Positions 1-6,660 of a stretch of 7,201 nt of DNA are shown piece by piece. A program made the position numbers and the translations under genes. The stretch covers positions 1 through 7,201 of the forward strand of contig JAQUUS010000079.1 in assembly GCA_028693775.1 (NCBI GenBank), written 5' to 3'. Numbering within the stretch: the first letter of the stretch is position 1; each line of letters begins with the position of its first letter. Below the pieces are notes generated by a model, which saw only the letters and a program-made list of their open reading frames with translations, did no database searches and was not told the DNA's origin. Source of the DNA: Alphaproteobacteria bacterium. GTDB lineage: Bacteria > Pseudomonadota > Alphaproteobacteria > UBA9219.

Positions 1-188
1 ACGCCCTCGCGCGATTTTGCAAGAGTGGTCTTGCTTTCCTCGCGAATGATGTCCGTGCAGAGATCCACGCACTCGTCGCAGATGAACACGGTCGGTCCCG
101 CGATCAGCTTGCGCACTTCGTGCTGGCTCTTTCCGCAGAAAGAACAATAAAGCGTATTCTTGGTATCTCCAGTCGTCGGTTTTGTCAT
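1..188 (-). CDS. clpX: ATP-dependent Clp protease ATP-binding subunit ClpX, N-terminal part (gene runs off the left edge)
   Basis: ClpX is the AAA+ unfoldase that recognises tagged or degron-bearing substrates in the cytosol and feeds them into the ClpP chamber. Only the first 62 codons are visible. They form the family's N-terminal C4 zinc-binding domain: C15-x2-C18 (CSFC) and C37-x2-C40 (CDEC), followed by VDLCTDII, which matches the usual ClpX substrate/adaptor-binding domain. The ATG at 188 is chosen because it puts the first cysteine pair at about residue 15, as in known ClpX proteins; a weak purine-rich GAGAG lies about 4 nt upstream. The AAA+ Walker motifs lie outside the window and cannot be checked. 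clpX follows clpP by 64 bp on the same strand, the standard arrangement, with no convincing terminator between them. Identity is near certain. Confidence 0.96.
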   Translation of the reverse strand, partial: MTKPTTGDTKNTLYCSFCGKSQHEVRKLIAGPTVFICDECVDLCTDIIREESKTTLAKSREG

Positions 189-252
189 GCAACTCTCTTC
201 GATCTACGCGGCTTAAGCATTGGTATCCTAAAAAACAAACGTTATCGCATTG

Positions 253-906
253 TTAAGCAGCCTTCTTCTCTCCCTCCGGCGCGTCCGGACGCTTGGTCAC
301 AACCTCGTCGATAAGGCCAAATCCCTTGGCTTCCTCGCTCGACATAAAGTTGTCACGTTCGACAGCCGCGGCAATCTTCTCAATGGGCTGTCCGCAATGC
401 TTGACGTAAATCTCGTTGAGCCGCTGACGAAGCTTGAGGATTTCCTTGGCCTGAATTTCGATATCGGTGGCCTGCCCCTGAGCGCCGCCCGAGGGCTGAT
501 GGATCATAATACGGCTGTTCGGAAGAGCAAAGCGCCGTCCCGCAGCGCCTGCGGCCAAAAGCAAAGACCCCATCGAGCAAGCCTGCCCGATACAAACGGT
601 TGAAACGGGCGATTTGATGTATTGCATGGTGTCGTACATGGCAAGGCCGGAAGTGACGACTCCGCCCGGAGAATTGATATAGAGCGATATTTCCTTGTTC
701 GGATTTTCCGATTCCAGAAAAAGAAGCTGAGCGCAAACAAGGCTCGAAACAGTATCGTTAACCTCGCCCGACAGGAAAATGATCCGTTCCTTCAGCAAAC
801 GCGAATAAATATCGAACGAACGCTCGCCGCGCGACGTCTGCTCGATGACCATCGGGATGAGCATATTGTTAATTGTCTCAAGAGGATGGCTGTCAAAGGT
901 GGGCAT
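253..906 (-). CDS. clpP: ATP-dependent Clp protease proteolytic subunit ClpP
   Basis: ClpP is the serine peptidase that assembles as two stacked heptamers and degrades proteins unfolded by ClpX or ClpA in the cytosol. The product is 217 residues, a normal length. The catalytic triad is visible as Ser111 (in QACSMGS), His136 (in MIHQPSGG) and Asp185 (in ERDNF), which coincide with the E. coli precursor numbering. Other family hallmarks are [11 protein letters not shown] near residue 35, YINSPGG at 76-82 and a short N-terminal segment that is probably processed. The reading frame stays open upstream to 1029, but the ATG at 906 is preferred. It has AGGAG 9 nt upstream, and the extra 41 residues would be a hydrophobic, cysteine-rich stretch absent from ClpP. 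clpX follows directly. The usual upstream neighbour, tig (trigger factor), is not here; an AI-2E-type permease gene takes its place. Confidence 0.97.
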   Translation of the reverse strand: MPTFDSHPLETINNMLIPMVIEQTSRGERSFDIYSRLLKERIIFLSGEVNDTVSSLVCAQLLFLESENPNKEISLYINSPGGVVTSGLAMYDTMQYIKSPVSTVCIGQACSMGSLLLAAGAAGRRFALPNSRIMIHQPSGGAQGQATDIEIQAKEILKLRQRLNEIYVKHCGQPIEKIAAAVERDNFMSSEEAKGFGLIDEVVTKRPDAPEGEKKAA

Positions 907-915
907 TAAAGGGAA

Positions 916-920
916 CTCCT
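916..920 (-). promoter_or_regulatory. Ribosome binding site deciding the clpP start
   Basis: AGGAG on the minus strand ends 9 nt before the ATG at 906. It selects this start over the in-frame upstream ATG at 1029, which would add 41 residues unlike any ClpP N-terminus. Confidence 0.75.
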
Positions 921-950
921 GTGATGAAAACGTAGCGAGAATTTTGCAAA

Positions 951-979
951 GTCTAGCGCATAGGACCCAACATGCGCAA
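951..979 (-). promoter_or_regulatory. Candidate clpP promoter with overlapping dyad
   Basis: On the minus strand a -35-like TTGCGC (979-974) is separated by 17 nt from a -10-like CTAGAC (956-951). Both partly match the alphaproteobacterial housekeeping pattern CTTGAC...CTATAT. The predicted transcription start would fall near 944, leaving a leader of about 40 nt before clpP. A 6-bp inverted repeat (GCGCAT/ATGCGC, 956-961 and 972-977) spans the spacer and edges of both boxes. This is a visual match only. Confidence 0.35.
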
Positions 980-1001
980 GAGATGGTTAAAATGACGTAA
1001 C

Positions 1002-1015
1002 TTCGCAAACGCGAA
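1002..1015. repeat. Small inverted repeat downstream of the AI-2E-type gene
   Basis: TTCGC-AAAC-GCGAA is a 5-bp stem with a 4-nt loop, 36 nt beyond the stop of the membrane protein gene in its direction of reading. The bases following it on the minus strand are not a clean T-run, so it is at best a weak terminator or an unrelated dyad. Confidence 0.25.
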
Positions 1016-1050
1016 AAGAAACAAGGCATAAGAGAGAAGCGCGGCTTGTC

Positions 1051-2067
1051 TCAGATCAACTTCTTGTCGGCGAGCTCAGCCTTGATATAGGCATAGTAGA
1101 TCGGAGCTGCAATAAGGCCGGCAATGCCAAAAGCGGCCTCCATAATCAGCATGGCGGTCAAAACCTCCCAGGCATGGGCGCTGATGCGCGCGCCGATGAT
1201 CTTGGCGTTGACAAAATATTCCAGTTTGTGGATCAAAATCAGGAAAATCAAGGAACTGACAGCGGCAATCGGAGAAACGCCCAGCGAAATCAACACGATG
1301 ACCGTATTCGAGATGATATTCCCGATAATCGGCATCAACCCGACCGTAAAGGTGACAAACACCATGGTTTTCACAAGCGGCAGATGAAAGCCCAGCGCGG
1401 GCATCACAACGGCGAGGAAAAGAAAGGTCAGAACCGTGTTCAACGCCGAAATCCGGATCTGAGAAAAAATGATGCGACGAAAAGCAAGGCAAAGGCAATT
1501 TGCGCGCGTTTTCAGAGCGTCGGTCAAAGGAGCCCTGCTAAATGCGCCCGCAGGCTGCAAAGCGGCCAAGCCGCCGATAATCATGCCGAACAGCAAATGA
1601 ACGAGGAACATCCCGGCATCTTTGCCGAATTCGCTCAAATAGCGGGCATTGCCGAGAAGCCAGTCGCGAATCCCCGCCTGCCATCCTTCGATGCTTGAGG
1701 GAAGATAGTCCTGGATCCACAAAGGCAAGGACTTGCGGCCTTGAACGACGGCATCGGCCATCCGCTTGATGAGGTTGACGATATTTTCCTGCCCGTCATT
1801 GACAAAGGAGGCAAAAACAATCCCCCCCGCCGAGAAAAGAGCGATCACGAAGATGGAAATAACGACAAACAAAAGAATCTTGGCGGTCTTGTTGCTTGGC
1901 AAGACGCCATTTTTGCAAAGGCTCTTCGCCCCGAAAACGATGGTGTTGTAGACCAGCAGTCCCGAAATGAGCGCCGAAAGGAGTTGAAGCGGGAAAACGG
2001 CGATAAGCGCAGCCCCCATAAGCCCCAACGAAACCAGAGAGATTTTCTCAGAATCATATTTATGCAT
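1051..2067 (-). CDS. AI-2E transporter / PerM family multi-spanning membrane protein
   Basis: This is a 338-residue integral inner-membrane protein. Hydrophobic segments lie at roughly 10-27, 28-47, 62-87, 150-170, 207-245, 252-278 and 303-328. The C-terminal half carries the family's recognisable pattern: a GLMPIIGNIISN turn at about 243-254, then KLEYFVNAKIIGARISAHAWEVL and an FGIAGLIAAPI segment at 313-323. A polar, probably extracytoplasmic stretch (about 90-145) separates the N-terminal helices from the rest, as is common in this family. Members include AI-2 exporters and Na+/H+ antiporters, and many have no known substrate, so no substrate is claimed. The ATG at 2067 is chosen because AGGA lies 8 nt upstream; in-frame TTG (2091) and ATG (2076) starts lack a well-placed ribosome site. 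It follows murC by 77 bp with no clear terminator, so co-transcription is likely. Confidence 0.8.
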   Translation of the reverse strand: MHKYDSEKISLVSLGLMGAALIAVFPLQLLSALISGLLVYNTIVFGAKSLCKNGVLPSNKTAKILLFVVISIFVIALFSAGGIVFASFVNDGQENIVNLIKRMADAVVQGRKSLPLWIQDYLPSSIEGWQAGIRDWLLGNARYLSEFGKDAGMFLVHLLFGMIIGGLAALQPAGAFSRAPLTDALKTRANCLCLAFRRIIFSQIRISALNTVLTFLFLAVVMPALGFHLPLVKTMVFVTFTVGLMPIIGNIISNTVIVLISLGVSPIAAVSSLIFLILIHKLEYFVNAKIIGARISAHAWEVLTAMLIMEAAFGIAGLIAAPIYYAYIKAELADKKLI

Positions 2068-2075
2068 GGGGCACA

Positions 2076-2101
2076 TCCTGCCAGATAACAAACGAACTGG
2101 C
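2076..2101 (-). promoter_or_regulatory. Ribosome binding site and adjoining hairpin before the AI-2E-type gene
   Basis: On the minus strand an inverted repeat GCCAG/CTGGC (2101-2097 and 2084-2080, 12-nt loop) ends one base position before the AGGA ribosome site (2079-2076), which is 8 nt from the ATG at 2067. The ribosome site decides the start. Any role for the short stem in translation is speculative. Confidence 0.4.
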
Positions 2102-2144
2102 TAGAGGGTTGAAGGCCCTGCAAAGAAACTGGCGCCTCCGCACT

Positions 2145-3608
2145 TTAGGCCGTTTTTATCCCCTTCGCGGCATAAAGAGCCTCAAGCTCGCCGGGCAAGG
2201 CATAAGCCCAGGAGCTGATCGATCCCGCGCCGAGGCAAACGACAAAATCGCCGGGCTTGGCCAGATCGGCAACCATGCCTGCCAGCTCCTTTGGATCGGG
2301 CAAGGCATGAACGTCTTTATGCCCGTGTGCGCGCAATCCCTCAACGAGCGCATCGCGGTTTGCGCCCTCGATAGGCTGCTCGCCCGCCGGATAAACGTCA
2401 GACACGATCACAGTGTCCGCGTCATTGAAGGTCTTGCAGAAATCGTTGAAAAGGCTCGACAGGCGCGAATAGCGGTGCGGCTGCATCACAGCAATAATCC
2501 GTCCCTGTTCGCCCTTGGCCTGAAGCGCGGCCTTGAGTGTCGCCGCGATCTCCACAGGATGATGGCCGTAGTCGTCGATAACCGTCACGCCGCCGACCTT
2601 GCCTGTGCGGGTAAAACGGCGCTTGACGTTTTCGAACTTGGCCAAAGCCGATTTCAAAACGGCATCGCTCAACCCCAGCTGAATGCCGACGCTCACAGCC
2701 GCGAGCGAATTCTGAACGTTATGCGCGCCGATCACCGAAAGGAAAACGCCATCGATGGTCCGCGTCACGTTGTTCTTGCGGTCCGAAACGACAATATCGA
2801 AACGCGTCCCCTCCGGCTCCGGCTTGACGTTGACGGCGCGAACGTCGGCCTGCGGCGAAAATCCGTAAGTGACGATCTTGCGATCCTGCACGCGCGCAAC
2901 CAGTTCCTGAACCTCCGGATGATCGACGCACAAAACGGCGAATCCATAAAACGGCACATTGGTCACAAAGGTTTCGAACGCGCGGCGAACGGCGTCGAAA
3001 TCGTGATAGTGATCCATGTGCTCGGCATCCATGTTGGTCACAATGGCCACAGTCGCGGGAAGCTTGGTAAAGCTGCCGTCGGATTCGTCGGACTCCACAA
3101 CCATCCACTCGCCCGAGCCGAGCCGCGCATTCGTCCCATAGGCATTGATAATGCCGCCGTTAATCACGGTCGGATCGAGCCCGCCCTCTTCGAACAAAGT
3201 GGCGACCATCGAAGTCGTCGTCGTCTTCCCATGCGTGCCGCCCACAGCGACCGCCCACTTGAGCCGCATAAGCTCGCCCAGCATCTCGGCGCGGCGCACG
3301 ACAGGCAAAAAGGCCTCGCGCGCGGCAACGACTTCCGGATTGTCTTTTTTCACCGCCGACGAAATAACCACGACATTGGCGTGCGAAACGTTCTCGGCCT
3401 TGTGCCCGATATGAATCTCGATCCCCTTGTCGCGCAACCGCTTGACGTTGGCGTTGTCCGAAAGATCGCTGCCCTGAACCTTGTAGCCGAGGTTATGAAG
3501 GATCTCGGCGATACCGCTCATGCCGATCCCGCCGATCCCCACAAAATGAATCGTCCCAACGGATTGCTGAGAAAAATGCGTGCGCGTGGTCGCTTGATTC
3601 CAATTCAT
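2145..3608 (-). CDS. murC: UDP-N-acetylmuramate--L-alanine ligase MurC
   Basis: MurC is the cytosolic ATP-dependent ligase that adds L-alanine to UDP-N-acetylmuramic acid, the first step of stem-peptide assembly in peptidoglycan precursor synthesis. The 487-residue product has the full Mur ligase architecture. The N-terminal UDP-binding fold has GIGGIGMSG at 24-32. The central ATPase domain has the P-loop [10 protein letters not shown] at 123-132, ESDESDGSF at 172-180, [10 protein letters not shown] at 192-201 and GAHNVQN at 294-300. The C-terminal domain has DDYGHHP at 345-351, QPHRYSR at 376-382 and VCLGAGS near 457-463. The ATG at 3608 has an excellent GGAGGA site 4 nt upstream and gives a normal N-terminus. 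It follows murG by 22 bp, as in classical dcw clusters, but the gene after it is not murB. No key residue appears missing. Confidence 0.98.
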   Translation of the reverse strand: MNWNQATTRTHFSQQSVGTIHFVGIGGIGMSGIAEILHNLGYKVQGSDLSDNANVKRLRDKGIEIHIGHKAENVSHANVVVISSAVKKDNPEVVAAREAFLPVVRRAEMLGELMRLKWAVAVGGTHGKTTTTSMVATLFEEGGLDPTVINGGIINAYGTNARLGSGEWMVVESDESDGSFTKLPATVAIVTNMDAEHMDHYHDFDAVRRAFETFVTNVPFYGFAVLCVDHPEVQELVARVQDRKIVTYGFSPQADVRAVNVKPEPEGTRFDIVVSDRKNNVTRTIDGVFLSVIGAHNVQNSLAAVSVGIQLGLSDAVLKSALAKFENVKRRFTRTGKVGGVTVIDDYGHHPVEIAATLKAALQAKGEQGRIIAVMQPHRYSRLSSLFNDFCKTFNDADTVIVSDVYPAGEQPIEGANRDALVEGLRAHGHKDVHALPDPKELAGMVADLAKPGDFVVCLGAGSISSWAYALPGELEALYAAKGIKTA

Positions 3609-3612
3609 AAAG

Positions 3613-3618
3613 TCCTCC
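3613..3618 (-). promoter_or_regulatory. Strong ribosome binding site of murC
   Basis: GGAGGA on the minus strand lies 4 nt before the murC ATG, in the 22-bp gap after murG. It is the best Shine-Dalgarno match in the window and fixes the murC start. Confidence 0.8.
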
Positions 3619-3630
3619 CAATATCTTCAA

Positions 3631-4743
3631 TCAAATCTTCTTTTCCGAAACCTTGACCAAACTCTCAACGCAATCGGCCAGGCTGTCCACAGCGGACGCC
3701 TTTCCCCAGGCCCTGGCGGCAGCCGCCGTCTTGGTCAAAGACTGAGGCAAAGCCATAAGCGATTCCAATCTTACCGCCAAAGAATCCGGCGTAAAAGCGT
3801 CTTGAGGAATCAGCCACGCCCCGCCCGTTTCGGCAATGGCCTCGGCATTGTTTGTCTGCTCTCCCGCATGCCCGCCCGTAAAAGGAACGAGAATGGAAGG
3901 CCGCCCCACAACGGTCAGCTCTGCGATCGTCGAGCCCCCCGCGCGGCAAATCACCAAATGAGCCTCCGCCATCCGGTCCGGAACGTCATGAAAGAACGTC
4001 GAAAGCTCGGCATCGATGCCCGCAGCGGCATAAGCGGCGCGAGCAGCCTCCATGTCTTCCCTGCGGCACTGCTGGGAGATCACAATCCTGCGGCGCAAAG
4101 GCTCGGGCAAAAGCCCCAAAGCCTGCGGAACGACATAGCTGAACACGCGCGCGCCCAAACTGCCGCCCAGAACCAGAATTTTCATCGGCCCGTCGTCTGT
4201 CAGCGGCGCATAGGGCCTCGAGCGCAAAGCGATAAACGCAGAGCGAACCGGATTTCCCGTATAGGCCACCTGCATGGTCTTTGTCGGCGAAAGCCCCGCG
4301 ACTTCCGGAAACGACGTCGCGATCAAACTGGCCTTGCCCATCAGCGCGCGATTGGCGCGCCCCAAAACGGCATTTTGCTCATGCAAAGCGATAGGAATCC
4401 CCAGCTGCGCCGCGGCATAAAGCGTCGGAACCGAAGGATACCCTCCAAAACCGATAACCACGGCGGGACGAAGGCGCATCAATCTCCAGCGCGACTGCAA
4501 AAAGCCGATGCCCATCTCGACGACGCTGAGAATTTTTGCAACGAGCCCCTTGCCCAAAGCGCTGGCGCAAATCCGGTAAACCGGAACCGACAAATCGCCG
4601 TTAAACTTCGAGCCGCGCCTGTCGGTAATCAAAGCGACGGGATACCCGCGCCCCAAAAGCTCGCGAGCCAAGGCCTCGGCCGGAAAAATGTGGCCGCCGG
4701 TACCGCCGGCGGCAAGAACGATCTGAGGAAGAGAGTCAGTCAT
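3631..4743 (-). CDS. murG: UDP-N-acetylglucosamine--N-acetylmuramyl-(pentapeptide) pyrophosphoryl-undecaprenol GlcNAc transferase MurG
   Basis: MurG is the GT28-family glycosyltransferase on the inner face of the cytoplasmic membrane that transfers GlcNAc from UDP-GlcNAc onto lipid I to make lipid II. The product is 370 residues, a normal length. Visible motifs are the N-terminal glycine loop GGTGGH at 13-18, GFGGYPS at 98-104, HEQNAVLGRANR at 121-132, GNPVR at 163-167, a second glycine loop GGSLGA at 193-198 and CRAGGSTIAEL at 266-276. The nucleotide-sugar segment near 287-300 reads PFTGGHAGEQTNNA. The frame is open upstream to 4878, but the ATG at 4743 is clearly right: it starts 12 residues before the glycine loop and has GGAG 7 nt upstream. 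The start overlaps the sppA stop by 8 bp (ATGACTGA), suggesting translational coupling. ftsW, the usual upstream neighbour, is absent. Confidence 0.98.
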   Translation of the reverse strand: MTDSLPQIVLAAGGTGGHIFPAEALARELLGRGYPVALITDRRGSKFNGDLSVPVYRICASALGKGLVAKILSVVEMGIGFLQSRWRLMRLRPAVVIGFGGYPSVPTLYAAAQLGIPIALHEQNAVLGRANRALMGKASLIATSFPEVAGLSPTKTMQVAYTGNPVRSAFIALRSRPYAPLTDDGPMKILVLGGSLGARVFSYVVPQALGLLPEPLRRRIVISQQCRREDMEAARAAYAAAGIDAELSTFFHDVPDRMAEAHLVICRAGGSTIAELTVVGRPSILVPFTGGHAGEQTNNAEAIAETGGAWLIPQDAFTPDSLAVRLESLMALPQSLTKTAAAARAWGKASAVDSLADCVESLVKVSEKKI

Positions 4744-6511
4744 AAACCCGCTCCATCTGCATACGGGCCGAAACAGGATGCCCGGACATCGAAACGGCCT
4801 CGAACAACGGACGCAAAGCTGCCCGAGCCTGATCGAATCCGGACGCAAGAGACAACGCCGCAGCGCTTTCGGCCCCAATGCGCCGCATGAATCTCACCAA
4901 ACGCTCAACCGGCGAAGGAGGCACCGGGAACTCCTGCAACAGCAGCGGAGCCTTTTCGTCAAGTTTCAACAAAGCGCGAACTTGCGCAAAAGTCGCCGCG
5001 TATCCGCCGAGTTCGTCGACCAGCCCCGCCTTGACGGCCTGCTCGCCCGTAAAAACGCGGCCCTTGGCGACGTCGGGCATTTTCTCCATCGGAATGTTCC
5101 GCGCGGCGGAAACGTCGGCGACGAAGGTGCGATAGATATTGTCGAGAAGAGCATTGATACGCCCGCGCTGAACGTCCGAAAACGGCGCCATAAGGCTCCA
5201 CATGCCGGCATTCGGAGACGTCGAAACGCCGTCCTCCGAAACGCCGAGTTTCTGGAGCAGCCCATTGGAGGCGAACTTGCCCGCAACGACGCCGATGGAG
5301 CCCGTCAACGTGGCGGAATTGGCGACGATTTTATCGCCGTTCATCGCAACCCAGTAGCCGCCCGAAGCCGCAGCCTCCCCCATCGAGACAATAACGGGCT
5401 TACCCTGTTTCTGGGCATGAATAACGGCGCGGCGAATGGTCTCCGCAGCGGCAGGAGATCCTCCCGGGCTATCGACGCGAAAAACGATAGCCTTCACCTC
5501 GTCGTCTTCCTCGGCGGCGGCGAAAGCGTCCGAAACGGTATCGGCGCCCACAACGGGCTCGCCAAAGCTTCCGCTGTCGAAGCTCTTGTCCATAATGATC
5601 CCGGAGCCATAAATGAGAGCAACCGTGGTCCGTTTTTTCTCAGCCTCGAAATCGAAGGAATAGCCGAGATAAGTCCCCACATCCACATGGCTGGCGTCCA
5701 CCCCGGCCTTGCGGTCCAGCTCGCTCTCGAATTCGTCGGCATAAGCGAGCTTGGTCACGAGCCCTTCCTGAACGGCCTCTTCGTCCGTAAACGGCCCGCG
5801 GGTCATCAACCCTTTGACATGCTCGACATCCCACTTGCGGCTCTGCGCAATGCCCGAAGCGACCTGATCCGAAAGATTGTCGATCATGCCCTGCATCTCG
5901 GCCTTGACGGGCGGCGAAAATCCGTCGCGCTGAGCGACTTCCATAAAGGACTTGTATTCCTCACGCTGCATGAAGTCCGCAACGACGCCCATTTTCTCAA
6001 GAGCGCCCCTGACAAAAGGCGACTGAACGGCCACACCGGTAAGGCTGACGGTCCCGACCGGCTGAAGCCAGACGTTTTCGAAGGCGCTCGCCAAAAAATA
6101 GGCGCGGCTTCCAAGCCCGAACTGCCCAAAATCGGTGCCGAACGCATAAGTAAACTTGCCGCTCTCGCGGAATCTGGCGATGGCCGCGCGAATTTCCTGA
6201 GCATGAACCATGGAAGGCTGCTGAGTGCCGAAACGGGCCGCAATCCCCTTCACATGAGGGTCCCGGGAAGCCTTTTCGATAGCCGATAAAAGATCGAGCA
6301 AAACAATAGGTTCGTCATCCATCGCAAGGCTGAACGGAGAAGGCTCGTTCCGCTCGACAACGGGCTGGGTAAAATCGATTGTCAAAACAACGCTTTGAGG
6401 TTCCGGCTCGCCGCGCTCCTGCTGATACAAGGAGGAAGCGACTCCCCAAGCCATCAGGGCGACGACAAGAAATCCGATAACGGCAAAACAATTGGCAATG
6501 AATCTGAACAC
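4736..6511 (-). CDS. sppA: Signal peptide peptidase SppA, 67K (two-domain) type
   Basis: SppA (protease IV, peptidase family S49) is an inner-membrane-anchored serine peptidase that degrades cleaved signal peptides. The 591-residue product matches the long E. coli-like form. An N-terminal membrane anchor lies at about 5-27. The N-terminal S49 repeat carries the catalytic lysine, Lys187 in REEYKSFMEVAQRDGFSP. The C-terminal S49 repeat has FRVDSPGGSP at 344-353, the catalytic serine Ser383 in AAASGGYW, and NSATLTGSIGV at 398-408. Lysine and serine in separate repeats is the Ser/Lys dyad known for E. coli SppA. Translation starts at a GTG (6511) with a modest AGG 7 nt upstream; the first in-frame ATG would remove most of the membrane anchor. 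It is probably the first gene of a transcript with murG and murC, which is not the usual company for sppA. Confidence 0.95.
   Translation of the reverse strand: MFRFIANCFAVIGFLVVALMAWGVASSLYQQERGEPEPQSVVLTIDFTQPVVERNEPSPFSLAMDDEPIVLLDLLSAIEKASRDPHVKGIAARFGTQQPSMVHAQEIRAAIARFRESGKFTYAFGTDFGQFGLGSRAYFLASAFENVWLQPVGTVSLTGVAVQSPFVRGALEKMGVVADFMQREEYKSFMEVAQRDGFSPPVKAEMQGMIDNLSDQVASGIAQSRKWDVEHVKGLMTRGPFTDEEAVQEGLVTKLAYADEFESELDRKAGVDASHVDVGTYLGYSFDFEAEKKRTTVALIYGSGIIMDKSFDSGSFGEPVVGADTVSDAFAAAEEDDEVKAIVFRVDSPGGSPAAAETIRRAVIHAQKQGKPVIVSMGEAAASGGYWVAMNGDKIVANSATLTGSIGVVAGKFASNGLLQKLGVSEDGVSTSPNAGMWSLMAPFSDVQRGRINALLDNIYRTFVADVSAARNIPMEKMPDVAKGRVFTGEQAVKAGLVDELGGYAATFAQVRALLKLDEKAPLLLQEFPVPPSPVERLVRFMRRIGAESAAALSLASGFDQARAALRPLFEAVSMSGHPVSARMQMERVYD
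4751..4754 (-). promoter_or_regulatory. Ribosome binding site of murG inside the sppA 3' end
   Basis: GGAG on the minus strand lies 7 nt before the murG ATG at 4743 and within the last codons of sppA. It fixes the murG start and, with the 8-bp stop/start overlap, suggests that murG is translated by reinitiating or coupled ribosomes. Confidence 0.65.
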
Positions 6512-6544
6512 GTCCGAACCTGACTTGGAAAGGAGAGGTTAAGG

Positions 6545-6571
6545 ATTATCCCAATCCGTCTCCAATGTCAC
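6545..6571 (-). promoter_or_regulatory. Candidate promoter of the sppA-murG-murC transcript
   Basis: On the minus strand GATAAT (6550-6545) is preceded by TGG, giving an extended -10-like TGnGATAAT. A -35-like GTGACA lies at 6571-6566, but the 15-nt spacing is short. The start of transcription would be around 6538, about 27 nt before the GTG of sppA. The call rests on visual matching only. Confidence 0.3.
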
Positions 6572-6581
6572 CTTACAAATA

Positions 6582-6608
6582 TGCGTTTGTTTCCGAAGAA
6601 AAAACGCA
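6582..6608. repeat. Long hairpin with UUCG loop between sppA and the TPR gene
   Basis: TGCGTTT (6582-6588) pairs with AAACGCA (6602-6608) and TTTC (6590-6593) with GAAA (6598-6601), around a 4-base loop. This makes an 11-bp stem interrupted by one bulged base (6589). Read on the minus strand the loop is C(UUCG)G, the unusually stable tetraloop. No gene ends here, so a terminator role is not obvious. It sits just upstream of the candidate sppA promoter. Confidence 0.6.
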
Positions 6609-6627
6609 AAATTGAGCGAACCGGGCG

Positions 6628-6655
6628 TTGACAGAAACACATAAAATCATATGAA
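6628..6655 (+). promoter_or_regulatory. Candidate promoter of the TPR gene
   Basis: A perfect -35 hexamer TTGACA (6628-6633) is followed after 16 nt by TATGAA (6650-6655), a reasonable -10. Transcription would begin at about 6661-6663, on or beside the likely start codon, so the message would be leaderless or nearly so. No other promoter-like pair is apparent upstream on this strand. Confidence 0.4.
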
Positions 6656-6660
6656 TGGAT

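Noticed and set aside
189..252. Possible terminator or separate clpX promoter between clpP and clpX
   Set aside because: There is a T-run on the minus strand (TTTTTT) but no stem before it, and no convincing -35/-10 pair. A GCTTAAGC palindrome (211-218) is too short to call.
907..1029. 41-residue N-terminal extension of ClpP
   Set aside because: The extension has no counterpart in ClpP, it would cover the candidate promoter, and the internal ATG at 906 has a good ribosome site.
2109..3656. 515-codon open frame on the plus strand opposite murC
   Set aside because: It lies antisense across a clearly conserved murC. Its translation is rich in Arg, His and Asn without domain patterns, as expected when the complement of a moderately G+C-rich gene lacks stops by chance.
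4693..4713. Perfect 8-bp GC inverted repeat (GCCGCCGG/CCGGCGGC) near the start of murG
   Set aside because: It encodes the conserved Ala-Ala-Gly-Gly-Thr-Gly-Gly loop, so protein constraint and G+C-rich codons explain it without a regulatory role.
4744..4878. 45-residue N-terminal extension of MurG
   Set aside because: It lies wholly inside sppA coding sequence, and the ATG at 4743 gives the standard MurG N-terminus with a ribosome site.
3802..4890. 362-codon open frame on the plus strand opposite murG
   Set aside because: Antisense shadow of murG; the product is low-complexity and basic with no recognisable fold motif.
4778..6289. 503-codon open frame on the plus strand opposite sppA
   Set aside because: Antisense shadow of sppA, whose catalytic and structural motifs are intact on the other strand; no ribosome site or domain supports the plus-strand frame.
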